This document shows, piece by piece, positions 41,796 through 53,689 of a DNA stretch of 64,000 nt. Below the pieces are notes generated by a model, which was not told where the DNA came from, ran no database searches, and saw only the letters and a program-made list of their open reading frames with translations. Origin of the DNA: Leptidea sinapis (Eukaryota; Arthropoda; Insecta; Lepidoptera; Pieridae); assembly GCF_905404315.1 (NCBI RefSeq), contig NC_066267.1:1688501-1752500 (forward strand). The letters run 5' to 3'. Made by a program: the position numbers and the translations under genes. Every line of letters starts with the position of its first letter. The first letter of the stretch is position 1.

Positions 41796-42134
41796 AAATT
41801 TTTATATGATTATTTTTTTGGATGAAATTTTCCACATTTTTTTCAGCTCTAGTTGGCTACCAATACCGTCTGATCTCTTAGAAATAGAACATTCAAAGTT
41901 TTGAGAATTCGGTCAGCGTTTTGATTTAAGTAGAGGCTAAGAGTTCCTTGCTACATCCTTTTTATAAAAGCTCAGTTTTTCCGATGTTTAGTTCCGATGA
42001 TATTATGTTTAACTTGGAAAATGTATATAACTTGGACAATTATAAGTGTTATTTTAGACAAAACATGAAAAATGTTCTCAGGCAGTTTGTTCATTTAGAT
42101 GATTCGAGTGAAAATATTTACAACAGAAAAATAT

Positions 42135-42290
42135 CTTAAGAATTATTATTTATTTATAAAACCTTTAAATTTATTTAGCGACTGTTTCTAATAGTCGTGT
42201 CATTATAATAGTGTATACATTTACCATTAACACTATTCACTATTGTGTAGTTTGACGAGCCTGCTAGAATCAATCAAAGAAGAAATCAAC
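42135..42290 (-). mobile_element. LINE J fragment
   Basis: Antisense to the 8280-8400 region: AAACCTTTAAATTTATTTAG..GTGTATACATTTACC..AGCCTGCTAGAAT. Confidence 0.55.
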
Positions 42291-42571
42291 CTTCAGCAAT
42301 ACATCTTGCTAAAGGAAATTGTTAAGGATCTACTAAACCTATTACCACAAAAATAATTGTGAAAGACTTTTAAAATTAAATATTATATTAAAATGCAAAC
42401 TGATACATTAGTCATTACCTAAAAACTTTTTGAAATAAAATATCAATCATTTATAATTTAATTGCATCATAAATCTAAATACGAGTTTAATTCGCTCAAG
42501 GGATATTTGTCGGCTTAATTGATATTATAATTAGGGACATCACCAACGAGAGTGAACCGTTAATTATTTTT

Positions 42572-42708
42572 AACCGACTTCAAAAAGGAGTAGTTTATCA
42601 ATTCGATCGGTTTTTTTTACGTATGTACACCGATTACTCTGAGATTTATGATCCAATTTACGTAATTCTTACGTTAATATTGAGAGCTTTGAAGTCGGTG
42701 CCAAGCCA
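42572..42708. mobile_element. Short MITE, AACCGACTTCAAA ends
   Basis: AACCGACTTCAAA at the left and the inverse TTTGAAGTCGGT at the right, 137 bp. A longer relative is at 53250-53517. Confidence 0.6.
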
Positions 42709-42714
42709 CCTTAA

Positions 42715-43095
42715 GGCTGGGGACCGGGCCGATGGCCTTGAGGAATCGAGCGGAGCTAGGTTACCTCTCTCACACAAGATTGGCATAGTTTTAATTCATA
42801 ATTAGAAGCATTATTAATTTATAACAAATATAACAAAAGTTTTTTTTACAAAAATAACAAATCTATGTTATGTTAAATAGTATTGGTGTACAATTCATAT
42901 CAACTGTAAAAGCTAGAGGTATTTTTTTCGCATTGTTCTTAAAAAATAAAAATGTGAAGAAAAATTGAATTTTCTTCTCATATTCTGAAGATATATAATT
43001 ATTTTTTGTAAAAATATAAGCTTTATATAAACCGTGAAGAAATGGTTACAATTACGCCCTATATTGGCGATTTCTTGGGATAGCGGCCTTAAAAA
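42715..43095. repeat. Unnamed ~380 bp repeat, copy 1
   Basis: From GGACCGGGCCGATGGCC through GAATCGAGCGGAGCTAGG, TTACCTCTCTCACACAA and GAAGAAATGGTTACAATTA to GATAGCGGCCTTAA. Copy 2 at 52937-53645 carries a MITE insertion. The family is not recognised. Confidence 0.65.
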
Positions 43096-43284
43096 AGTTG
43101 AATGATCAAATTGCAACCAGTTACTTATTATTGCACAATTTCACACACATTTGGTTGGGTGGATGAATTGCTCAACTTTACTTCCCGTTGTAAACAAGGC
43201 TGGCTTTCCTCCCGAGTGAGTGGGACACTGTTTCTCTTATTATGACTGTTCAACTAGGGAAACCTTGCCTCTGTCTTCCAGTCG

Positions 43285-43425
43285 GAATGCCATAATAGAA
43301 TGTGGGGAAACCATCCTGAATAAAGGTTACGTTGGCAAATGTATTTATATTTACACAGATAGTCAGGCAGCTCTGTACGCTATAGAATCAAAAAGATCAG
43401 TCTCAAAACTTGTAGACAACTGGCG
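43285..43425 (+). pseudogene. LINE RNase H fragment
   Basis: AIIECGETILNKGYVGKC, IYIYTDSQAALYAIESK: the TDSQAAL block is the second catalytic Asp region of LINE RNase H domains. No neighbouring RT. Confidence 0.6.
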
Positions 43426-43559
43426 TTTCGTTTCTATTATTTTGTTATCGTCTCTGATATCGTAATCTGTGAAATTGTTCGTGTTGGTAAGAGATCCGTC
43501 GACTGTAAGGCACACTACAATTACTAATACAGAAATTCCATGTATGATCTATATCCGCA

Positions 43560-43650
43560 CGTGACTGGCAGTGACCTTGGTGGAGGTCACGGCTCGCGGG
43601 TGCATCGCTTTGTTTCCAGCGAGCGTGCGACCGTGACGTTCTCTGTATTA
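43560..43650. promoter_or_regulatory. GC-rich patch with everted AGGTCA half-sites
   Basis: TGACCT (43572-43577), six bases, AGGTCA (43584-43589): an ER6 arrangement of nuclear-receptor half-sites, which is also a 7-8 bp hairpin. No gene nearby; function not shown. Confidence 0.25.
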
Positions 43651-43824
43651 CACTGTTGAGAGTATACAGGATGGCGCTAAAATGGCGACAGTAAATGCGG
43701 GTAGAACTAATTCACCATAAAACCATAACTAAGCATAAAAAATAAATATAAGTGAATAATTTAAATTTATGTATTTTCAAACAGATAAATTACACAAATT
43801 TATTTGAAAACGAAATTTACTGCA

Positions 43825-43945
43825 CGGAACGCGAGAGGTCGCGGGTTCGAGTCCCACATCCTTCATAAATTTTGTTTACAAATTAATTTGTGTAATTAAT
43901 CCCAGCAGTGGGGGTTATCACTTTAACAAAAAATTGTACAGATAA
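43825..43945 (+). mobile_element. Family T tRNA-like SINE, half copy
   Basis: CACGGAACGCGAGAGGTCGC, GGGTTCGAGTCCCACAT, then TGTGTAATTAATCCCAGCAG. Only the plus-strand half is present. Confidence 0.6.
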
Positions 43946-44309
43946 ATTATTTAATTTAAAAAACATAATTTAAATCACCCTTACGTGGGCGCTACTCACG
44001 TCAGCGTTACTGAACGGCTACGGACCAGCGTGGAACAAGTAGGCGTCAGTCCGCGGCTACTAGATTACTTACAGGATGTTCTAAAATGATATTATGGAAA
44101 ATTAATTTATTTATGTGAATTATGTTTTTTTTTATAATTACTATAAATTAGTTATTCCCGTGTGTTTATTTAATGTCGCTATTGCAGCTCCACTCTGTGT
44201 TGTCAAAAAACATTGTCACGTGCATCTGCAGCATGTTTCGTGTGAAACTCATAGCAAAAACTTAGAACAATGTATTCATTAGTTATTTTATTATTCTCGC
44301 TTTAAATTG

Positions 44310-44370
44310 AGATTCAAATATTTTTATTCAAAATAGGATATCATATCACTTATTGAAAGTGTAAAACTAA
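44310..44370 (-). mobile_element. LINE K 3'-end scrap
   Basis: CAAATATTTTTATTCAAAAT..ATATCACTTATTGAAAGTG, antisense. Confidence 0.6.
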
Positions 44371-44407
44371 TACTCATTCGAAAAAGTATGGAAGTACGTA
44401 TAATAAT

Positions 44408-44455
44408 ATAGAATACCCGTACGTTCGTTTGTCCTCCTTTTCCATAAAAAAAAGC
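44408..44455 (+). mobile_element. LINE B 3'-end scrap
   Basis: CCCGTACGTTCGTTTGTCCT..TTTCCATAAAAAAA, the last 45 bp of family B. Confidence 0.6.
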
Positions 44456-44730
44456 TAAATAACCTGATAACTCAAAAATGGTTTACTTTTGCATAATGCA
44501 CATGGGGGTTAAAATTATGGCAAATACCTCTGTACGGGAATAATAATAACCCTGTATATTGTAATAAATTATCTCGTTCTAAATTCGTTTCTCACGAGGA
44601 AATAATTGCATCCAGTTATAAAGCCGCCTTAAATATTTGTACTGTCGTATTTGTAAATTAGTATTACATATTAGACGTAAGACAAGATGCTTATGAAATA
44701 AGTATTTACCCGGTTTTACATGTGAGCTTA

Positions 44731-45041
44731 CCAGTGTGAGCCTCCTTTGAACAGGATGCCGGCTACATTATGGGTAGCACAACGGTGCCTATTTCTGCCG
44801 TGTAGCAGTCATGTGTAAAAATTATTGTCTTCCGGTCAGAAGGGCGCCGTAGCTAAAGAAATTACTGGGCAAATGAGATTTAACATTTTATATCTCATGG
44901 AGACGAGCGCAATTGTAGTGCCACTCAGAATTTTTGGATTTTTTAAGGAATCCTGAGCGGCACTGCATTTTCATGGACAGGGCGTATCATACCATCAGCT
45001 GAACTTCCGGCTCGTCTTGTCCCTTATTGTCATAAAAAAAT
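44731..45041 (+). mobile_element. SINE A copy 8
   Basis: Sense on plus, CCAGTGTGAGCCTCCTTTGA to CCCTTATTGTCATAAAAAAA; several substitutions, so relatively old. Confidence 0.85.
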
Positions 45042-45385
45042 TAAGGCTAAAAACCAATATCAGATAAACAGTAAACTAAACTAAAATGAACGCGTAATGT
45101 ATTATAAATCTGTGTTAGTCCGCTGCATTCAGTACAATAGTTTGATTGCATATGCATGTATATGTGATCACTCAGCCAGATGTATCGACAGATATGGACT
45201 CTGGCTGCTGAGTGCTTCTGACAGCTCTCGGCTGCAGCTTGAGGTGAAGGTCGAGGGCAGCGGAGTGTGTACATCGCATGTCGCAGTAAAACGATTCTTA
45301 TGTTGAACACAAATCACTTCCATCCGGTTACCAGTCTGAGATAATAACTGTTATCCTTATCTAACGAATAAAATACAGTTCAAAA

Positions 45386-45700
45386 TAAAATATTTTTATT
45401 CAAAATAGGACGTGACATCACTTATTGAAAGTCAAAAACTACCACCTATTCCAAAACGAATGCCTCAGATTTGAGCAGAATGGGCGCGACAAACTCAGCG
45501 ATATTTTTGTTTCATCGAAAAAATATGTTTACAAAGTAATATTGTACAATTAAACTTATTATTTAATAGCCCGAGGGCGGTCGCTCCATTTGCAATCTGT
45601 GGTTTCATTAAGAAAGTCATTTATAGTATACTAACCTTTACCACACAAACGTTTTTTAACAATTCTTTTGAATTTCGTAATACGTATGTTATATGTTTTA
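45386..45700 (-). mobile_element. LINE K 3' end
   Basis: Antisense of 4080-4430: TATTTTTATTCAAAATAGGA..GCCCGAGGGCGGTCGCTCC..ACCACACAAACGTTTTTTAAC, including the ORF2 end. Confidence 0.7.
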
Positions 45701-46019
45701 AATATTTTTTGGGATCTTGTAGTAAAAGCATATACAACGCGCCACAAAATACTTACTAACTCGACTTAGCCGAGTAGTAGGCATTATAAGTTTATGCCTG
45801 TTTCTGGTGTTAACATTATGGTTATGACTATGAACATACATTACATTATCAAGAATATATACCGCGCTAATACGCTATACTCTTATAACTCGTTTTCATT
45901 AAGTATACTGAATCGCTCGTATAACACGGGCATTTCTCATTATAACACGTATTTCAAATATACATATTTCTGTACTGTGAAATTTATAAAGATTTGTACA
46001 GTTCAAAATTAGCTCCACG

Positions 46020-46440
46020 TGTTTTTTTAACTTTTGCAAGTGTGTCAAATGTTATGACAATATTAAATTATTTTATTAAATTTGAAAGAAAGAATAATCA
46101 TTTATTTCAACCCACACACAAATAAAAAAATGAAGCAACTTAAAAATAAACAAATATAAAAACGTGTGGTGTTTAAAAATGAGCCACTCAGCATGTGTTT
46201 CTACACAAGTTTGTGTGATTAATTTGTGTATTAAATAGTAATACTAGGCAAACAACTGGATATATTTGTTAGGAAATGTGATTAATAATTATTATTTTAC
46301 GAATGAAGAGGTCATAAAAACGCGTTATATGTGATACCCCTAAAACTCGTTTTCCTATAACGCGGTACGACTATACCGCTTGCCTGTATTACAAACTATT
46401 ATTTTGATTTAACGGTAGCGGTTTTTAAGGTGGCGGAAGC
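46020..46440. other. Stretch with no recognised feature
   Basis: AT-rich; nothing recognised. Confidence 0.4.
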
Positions 46441-46461
46441 TTAGTTAGTATAGCTGGGCTG

Positions 46462-46750
46462 ATTACACATTTAACCTCTTGATTGGGTCATTGTGCGATT
46501 TTAAAAATGTCTTCTTACTCCAACCAGCCCAGAACATTCCAATGTCTAGCAGTCTTTTTAAGTTTTTGCAGGCATCTGGAAGCGATGCTAGTGATTGGAG
46601 TATGCACTCCATAAGCACGTGTTCTGGCGTTTCCTCTGCCTCTATGCATCCTCTGCACAAGGGGCTGTTTGTTATACCTATGATAGACAGATGCTTGTTC
46701 AAGGTGAGATAGACCAAGGTGAGAGAGAGTGACCGGTGGCGGAAGCTATT
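46462..46750 (-). pseudogene. LINE ORF2 C-terminal zinc-motif fragment
   Basis: SIIGITNSPLCRGCIEAEET, PEHVLMEC: the CxxC..H..C motif found after RT/RNase H in R1/Jockey-type ORF2, with a short tail. Truncated. Confidence 0.6.
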
Positions 46751-47049
46751 GAAAACCTAAAGTGGAGGAAGTATGCATCACTTCGATGATGTGGGGTTCG
46801 TCGGGACAATCCCTCTTTAAAGAGTTATCCTTAGGGACTTATAAAATTGACAGGAATATACAATATGTATTGTCATATTAATAAATAGCATCACATCTTT
46901 TTAAATGGCATTATGGCATTTTATAATTTATTAATAGTTAATATATTTTGTTATAAATATGCATAACAACTTTCAGTTTTAGCCTTCTCATTAATAAACC
47001 AGCAGTTTTATATATTATAGATTATAAATCAATGAATACTTATTAATTT

Positions 47050-47245
47050 ATCATATAGAAGTAGTAAACTCACACCACGTTGCTGTGATAATATTAGATT
47101 TTATAGAACGAGGGGCTCCGTGGTGTCTGTCACGACGCTTGACTTGTGAATTTTGCTCTGTTGTATAAGTATAAATATCCGGACGACCGAGCTCTGCTCG
47201 GTTTTCTAAGATTTCTATATATACTAGTCTAAACAAAATAAGGGC
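47050..47245 (-). mobile_element. Helitron-like 5' fragment
   Basis: On minus, CTAGTATATATAGAAATCTT, GAAAACCGAGCAGAGCTCGG, TCGTCCGGATATTTATAC: a terminus type common among lepidopteran Helitrons as I remember them. It abuts the Tc1-like relic. Confidence 0.4.
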
Positions 47246-48222
47246 CACTTGATTTTTTCGACCTCGTTAGCGGTACTTTATTTTTTATGCATTCTTAAGT
47301 AGCTGATATTTATCGTGGTGTTACCTTATTTGTTTACACACATTTTTTTGAGCAATTTTTTTTGAACAATTATGCAGGTGGAATACACCTGCATAATTGT
47401 TTAAGGTGGGTAGTTTTTGATAATTTATTGGAAACACTTGATTCTACCTGATTTTAAGACAGATTTCAACTCAGTCAAATTGACGATTCTGTCAAGAACA
47501 CTGTAAGTTTTGTTTAACTAGTAGCTGAATTAACATTTTAAGAAAGTTATGCCGAGAATTCAACGTCATATGGACTTGCGTACCGTAACTAGGGCCGTAA
47601 CATTGCATCAAGAAGGCCATGCGCAGCGTTCTGTGGCGTTACAGCTGGGTTTTTCCGGGCGAGCGATCAAGTATGCTTGGAATCGTTTTCAAGAGACTGG
47701 GAGTCTAACCAGGAGACGAGGATTTGGCAAAGTTTAAGCAACTACCGCACAAAAGGACTGCTACGTGCGCTTGACTGCGCGCAGAGAACGCTGCAGCACA
47801 GCCCGCTCCTTACAAAACCGTTTGCGGCAGGCGACCGGTACACGCGTTAGTGATCAAACCATTAGAACTCTTTTACACGAGGATTAGCAGTTCTCCAGGA
47901 GACGCGTAGTGCGGATACCATTAACAAGTGCTCATCATGCAAAGCGATTATCGTTCACAAGGCAGCCTCTTGCATAGGATATGAATGATTGGAGGACAGT
48001 ATTGTTTACGGATGGGTGCAAAGTTAAACTTTTGTTAATAAAAAGTTTTGTTAATAAAAATTAAGTTGATAAAAGTTCTATTTTTAATTGTTTGCATCAT
48101 TATTTTATGCTGTCTACAATAAAAATCGATTAATTTATCCAATCGAATCATTAATCAGCCTCTCAGCCAATTTAAACCTCAAGAATTCATGAGAATACTG
48201 TAAAAACGTGGTGGCCCTATAT
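47238..48222 (+). mobile_element. Tc1-like transposon relic
   Basis: The left end AAGGGCCACTTG and right end GTGGCCCTATA form a short inverted pair. From 47549 it encodes MPRIQRHMDLRTVTRAVTLH, HAQRSVALQLGFSGRAIKYA, TGSLTRRRGFGK (paired-like helix-turn-helix), then after a stop VSDQTIRTLLHED and, near 48000, VLFTDGCKV (first catalytic Asp). Everything after is deleted, so it is inactive. Confidence 0.7.
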
Positions 48223-48309
48223 ATAAATATGGTTACACATCTATGATATTATAGTCTTATATATGGTGGCGTAATTTACCTTTGTATTCTAATGTAGCTG
48301 TTTCTCATC

Positions 48310-48475
48310 AAAACACGGATGAAACTATATTTTTTTTAATTGAAAACTAGCTAGATCGATTTATCGCCCCCGAAATCACCGGAATACTAAATTTTATGAA
48401 AATCGTTGGAGCCGTTTGCGAGATTCAGATTTGTATATGTACAAGAATAGCTCGTTTCAAGATATAAGACATTGT
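48310..48475. mobile_element. Helitron-like fragment
   Basis: GAAAACTAGCTAGATCGATT..TGAAAATCGTTGGAGCCGTT..GATATAAGAC; resembles H1 termini but is diverged. Confidence 0.35.
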
Positions 48476-48629
48476 ATCTATAAAGTTGTTATCTATCGTG
48501 TGAACTTGTGACGACAGTTTTATTAGAAAATTTCAATTTTGATCACAACATTTAATTACATAGTCTAATAAGTCATAGACAGATAAGCCTAAGATTAATT
48601 ACGTTGTTATGTTTGTTATGTAATATTAT

Positions 48630-49320
48630 CGGTATATCGTTAAATATTGACGAACAAGGCGGTGAGATGCGCGGGGCACAGCGGATGGCACATGTTCAAC
48701 TGTAAACACAATTACGTCAATCGGTAATCAGTCTCAGGAGTCAGGTGGGTTCGACTCCCGAGCTATTTGTCAACAAGACGCTGTTTTTTCACCACTGTTT
48801 GTTCCACGTACACATTAGCACGATACATATAATAGGAGATAGAGTCTCTTGCTGTTAGACAACCGATAAAAACAGGCCAGTAATATATTAGTTTAGTTTG
48901 CGTGACAAGCTACGTCTTACACTCGCGATTTGTATGATATTTTGTATTAGTGTGCGTGAATTGCTCAAAATAGAGGTATAATAGTTCAACACTCAATTTC
49001 TTCACAATTCGAATTTTTCACAGCTGTCATAGTCTTTCAAGACGTATAAATGATATAAGGTGTAAGTATATATCATATACTATTTCAAGTGATCACCGCC
49101 GCCCTTTTAATTATCGGTAAATCGTTAAATATTCACGAGGAAGGCCGTGAGATACGAGGGGCGTGGGGCGCGGCGGGTGGCACATGTTCGAATGTAAACA
49201 CAATTACGTCACTCGGTAATCAGTCTCAGGAGTCAGGTGGGTTCGACTCCCGACCTATTTGTCAACAAGACGCTGTTTTTTCATCATTGTTTATTCTACG
49301 TATTCATCAGCATGTCCCTA
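48630..49320. repeat. Direct duplication of a B-box-bearing ~205 bp block
   Basis: 48630-48835 and 49115-49320 share CGTTAAATATT.ACGA, GGCACATGTTC, TGTAAACACAATTACGTCA, GGTAATCAGTCTCAGGAGTC, GTGGGTTCGACTCCCGA and GTCAACAAGACGCTGTTTTT. A second shared piece (CACAGCTG..ATAGTC..GTAAGTATATATCA) is at 49018-49076 and 49910-49972. So about 0.5 kb was tandemly duplicated, then SINE A entered the second unit. Confidence 0.65.
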
Positions 49321-49401
49321 CTTGTTTTATAAATACAAACATACAGTTTGATTGTGTCGCTTTTACACCTACGGAGTAGCGGAGGCGAATCCAAAGTTAA
49401 C

Positions 49402-49698
49402 TTTTTTTTATGACACTAAGGGACGAGATGGATAGGATGTTTAGTTGATGGTAATTGCCCTGCCTATTTCAATGCAGTGCCGGTCAGGATTGTTGAAAGA
49501 CCCAAAAGTTCTGAGCGGTACTACAATTACGCTCGTCACCTTGAGATATAAGATGTTAAGTCTCGTTTGCCCAGTAATTTCACTAGCTACGGCGCCCTTC
49601 AGACCGTATCACAGTAATGCTTACACATTACTTCTTCACGGCAGAAATAGGCAATCATAATCTAGCCGGCATCCTGTGCAAAGGAGCCTCCCACTGGT
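49402..49698 (-). mobile_element. SINE A copy 9
   Basis: Antisense on plus, CTTTTTTTTATGACACTAAG to GAGCCTCCCACTGG. Confidence 0.85.
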
Positions 49699-49972
49699 AC
49701 AGGAGAGTTACACAGTGTTATGGTTTCACTGATTAATCAACTTTGATAATTTCATTTAACTAGGGATTTCCTGCAATCATTTCCTATGTACACGTGTTGG
49801 TAAGTGATTAGTCTCTTCACTACCAAACGCTTATTTCTATCGATGTGTTTATTCATAGTTATAATAGAATAGTCAAGCCTAGTTCATTTATTAGGTGTTT
49901 TTTCGACGTTTTCACAGCTGCTATAGTCACGTCTAGATAAGACGCATAAAAGATAAGTTATAAGTATATATC

Positions 49973-50160
49973 ACTAGCTGAACCAGCAGACGTTTTATAG
50001 CCTTATAAAGTAATAAAAAAAAATTGGGTTATAAAAAATTAATGATGACCGATTCTCAGACCTACCCAATATGCACTCAAAATTTTATGAGAATCGGTCA
50101 AGCCGTTTCGAAGGAGTTTAACTACAAACACCGCGACATGAGAATTTAAATATAAGATAG
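49973..50160 (-). mobile_element. Helitron H1, internally deleted
   Basis: CACTAGCTGAACCAGCAGAC to GAGAATTTAAATATAAGATAG; both ends kept, middle lost. Confidence 0.65.
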
Positions 50161-50477
50161 TATATAAAAAATCAAGTAATCACCACCCTCATTCATGATC
50201 AGATTCACTCTTGTAACACCAGACGAATTAATTACCAGAAGGAACCCCAATGAATTATTATGACCGAATTTTATTATGTCTAGTGAAGTCCTAATTTTTC
50301 ATCTATGTTGTAAATATTCATTAATAGTAAGAATTTTATAAGATTTTAAAATATTTTCCATGCAATGCCCAAGCACGTTAAAAACGCCAACCTCGACCCC
50401 TTGCGCAAGGTAACATTTAAATAATTTTCCTTGAAGTAACATCAACTATGATAGTATTAATTGTAGTTCGAACACAC

Positions 50478-50887
50478 TTAAGGCGCAGTCATACCTCAAT
50501 ATCCACAAAAATTGGTTTCTTAGAGAGTCGGTTACAACATAACGCAATGAAAATATTCCGAAGCAAAAAATACAGTGCACCAAGAAAGACATAAATATTA
50601 TAAATATTTATATATAATTTGAAATATCCAATAAAAATATGGAAGTTGTTTCCTAAAAATAAACTTTGGAGTCAAAAATCTCAAAATTTTTTTTTTTAAA
50701 GAATTTAATAGAATTAGTACTTTTCTAAAGCTTAAACCTAACGATTTTTCAATTTAATACGTAAATTTTTAATAAACGAAATAAAAATCAGTAAAATAAA
50801 TGCCCATTTGCATCTTAGCCACTTCATCAACACAAATATTGTAGGGTTGGTTGTAGCATTTACAATCCTAGTCAGTCCGCGCCTTAA
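50478..50887. mobile_element. TTAA-flanked MITE, copy 1
   Basis: Starts TTAAGGCGCAGTCATAC and ends GTCAGTCCGCGCCTTAA; TTAA at both ends fits a piggyBac-type target. The body is shared with 63349-63790 (TTGGTTTCTTAGAGAGTCG, CCACTTCATCAACACAAATA). Confidence 0.7.
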
Positions 50888-50959
50888 TAACAAACTGTTA
50901 ATCGACGAAACTAATAGATTCATTATTCGAGAGTCGTTAATGTTCTGCAAATATTTTTA

Positions 50960-52255
50960 CCGGAATATAATTTATATTTATCATAGTTATGACGTAGTTA
51001 AGTAGGTAATTAGGCGCGAGTGCCATTTTAATGTTGAAAATTTTTTGCGGTGACTATAATGACTACGAGAAATCGTTTGTCAAAAAAAAAACTATTAAAC
51101 GAAATCTAATGAATTTGCAATGGAATTTGACCTGATTTGAAAAACAAACACCTCAAATAAAACCTTAATAAATAAATATAAAAACTTATTCTCGTGCTCT
51201 CTGAGTATATTCACAAATTTTGTTCGTAAGGATAGGTTATACTATTGTATTGGGTATGTTGCCTGTAAAAATAGTTGTAAGTGTGACTGAAATAAACAAA
51301 TAAAAAATAATACTATGGATTTAACCAGCTTTATTTTGTAACTCTATGTAATATGGGTATATATATACCTGATATATATATATATTTTTTTGATATTTTC
51401 GATTTGATACCCCCACTTAATAAGAGAAAAATTCTTATTAGACAAACGGTACAGAACATAAGTTGATAAAACTCTAACATATTATTTTTATTACAAAAAG
51501 AGTGTGCAAGATAGACCGGGAGATTCTTGCAACACTTGAGGAATTTCATGAGTGTTCAAATTGGCTTCGTTCAAGGAGTTTATATGCTTGTTAGGGTGTA
51601 GTTTTATTTTTCAATATAATAAAGGTACACACTGACACATTCATCTTAAAGATGCACTTTTATTAATTTTTGTATTACATTGTTTCTTTTATACTTCTTT
51701 TTAAAATGAAAATAAGATTTGGTAATTTGTAGCCTTATAACCTTAATAAAAATTTTAGTTACTTTTTTTGATTTTATTACCATAATTGTTATTTAGTTAT
51801 ATGCTTTGTGAGTGATTTGTATATCTATTATAGTCATGTATATCAGTGTTTGTTCCTTTATAAAGTCATTGATCGTTAAATATAATATGATGTTCACACA
51901 TACCCTTTCAGTAACGCACTCAGCTAACGCCAATATTTTTGATATAAACTTGAGAAATAGTTTAATGACACAGTTGCAACTCAAATTGTCCTATTGCGAG
52001 TGTCATATCCCTAACATTAATGTAACAGAGCTTTGTCTTCACAACAGCATGTCTCCTTCACGTAGAGAACTGATAGAAATAAGTATAGCTACTTATGTAA
52101 ATGAAACATTTTTTCTTTGCTTGGCCGCTGAATTGGAATTGATTCTTTTTAAAACACACACACACACACACACGCCATTTTTCTGTCGGGGTAGACAGAG
52201 ACAAAAGAACGCCACTAGCTTCCATCCTTACAAACCTCTACATTCATTACTCTTT
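50960..52255. other. Stretch with no recognised gene
   Basis: AT-rich, with open frames on both strands at 51793-52369, none resembling a known protein. An (AC)n tract is at 52157. Confidence 0.4.
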
Positions 52256-52262
52256 AGATATA

Positions 52263-52570
52263 GTGGGAGGCTCCTTTGCACAGGATGCCGGCTAGATTAT
52301 GGGTACCACAACGGCGCCTATTTCTGCCGTGAAGTAGAAATGTGTAAAAAATTCTCTGTTTCGGTCTGAATCGCGCCGTAGCTAGTAAAATTACTGGGCA
52401 AATGAGACTTAACATGTTATGTCTCAAGGTGACGAGCGCAGTTGTAGTGCCGCTCAGAATTTATGGATTTTTCAAGAATCCTGAGCGGCACTGCATTGTA
52501 ATGGGCAGGGTGTATCAATTACCATCAGCTGAACGTCCTGCTCATCACGTCCCTTATTTTCATAAAAAAA
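52263..52570 (+). mobile_element. SINE A copy 10
   Basis: Sense on plus, AGTGGGAGGCTCCTTTGCAC to TTTTCATAAAAAAA; close to the consensus, so relatively young. Confidence 0.88.
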
Positions 52571-52936
52571 TATGCTCATTGGTTTTAAGAATGTGTTAGT
52601 ATTGATGCAATAGTGTATACTCGGTCACAATTTTACCATAATGTTATGTGATTTATGAGACACAGCTGGCTGACAGAAAGACACCAGAGTATTAAGTACT
52701 AAGTACTTATTTCTGGTAGTTACCCTTAAATTCAGAGTCAAGTAAATTTTCTTCAAATAGGTTTAATCTAAGCCCTTTTGAATCGTCATTATAAATATTT
52801 AATTTAAATAACTACTACATATGTTAACCTACCATATATTCGGAAAAAGTTGTGCTCGTGAGAACTATAACGAGACTATGCCTAAACTACTTTCAAATAA
52901 TTGGAGTAAGTCCGCCTGAATGCCCGAAAATATTAA

Positions 52937-53645
52937 GGTCCGGGACCGAGCCAATGGCCCTGAGGAATCGAGCGGAGCTAGGTTACCTCTCTCACACAAC
53001 ACGCATAGTTTTAATTCAGAATTAAAAAGCATTTTTAATTTATTACAAACAAAATACAAATTTCTTTACAAAAGTAACAACACTGTGTCATGTTAAATAG
53101 TGTTGGTGTTTAATTAATTTTTGTACAATTTTTATCTAGATTGAATGATTAGCATGGCTACAACTGTAAAGTTGGGGGTAGTTTGGTAATTTTTTTTCGC
53201 ACTGTCTATAAAGAATAGAAATGTAAAGGAAAAAAAATACATTTGAAAAAACCGACTTCAAAAACTCAAAAGTATAAAATAAATTAATAAAATACTATTA
53301 TTTGTATGTGCTACCTATTGATAGGGTTTAAGTCGGTTTTAACCGTTTGGGTTGTTTGGTTCTAGACAAAGCTATTCCGTTCAAAGGCACGCGTGGCGAG
53401 TGTAGGTATCTGGCACATTTGGTTTGGCAACGACTTCAATCTAAATGTAGTCGGTGTACATACATAAAAAAATACCAATCGAATTAAGAACTTGCTCCTT
53501 TTCGAAGTTGGTTAAAAATGAATTTTCGTCTCATATTGTGTAGATTAATTTAATTATTACTGTAATTAATTTTTGTAAATAAGTTTTATATAAGCCGTCA
53601 AGAAATGGTTACAATTATGCGCTATTTTGGGATAGCGGCCTTAAA
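52937..53645. repeat. Unnamed repeat, copy 2, split by a MITE
   Basis: Matches 42715-43095 on both sides of the insertion at 53250-53517 (GGACCGAGCCAATGGCCCTG to GATAGCGGCCTTAAAT). Confidence 0.65.
53250..53517. mobile_element. MITE with AACCGACTTC ends
   Basis: AACCGACTTCAAAA left, inverse TTTTCGAAGTTGGTT right, about 265 bp. The uninterrupted copy 1 at 42960-42990 acts as an empty site. Confidence 0.7.
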
Positions 53646-53689
53646 TACGCACCGTCGTCCTTTGATTTATTTTTATTTTATTTTATTAG

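Noticed and set aside
45097..45310. Open frames on both strands in a GC-richer patch
   Set aside because: Neither has a recognisable domain, and splice sites are not evident. Left unannotated.
51812..52369. 185-codon plus-strand frame as a gene
   Set aside because: It runs through an (AC)n tract and into SINE A copy 10, with no recognisable domain or splice context.
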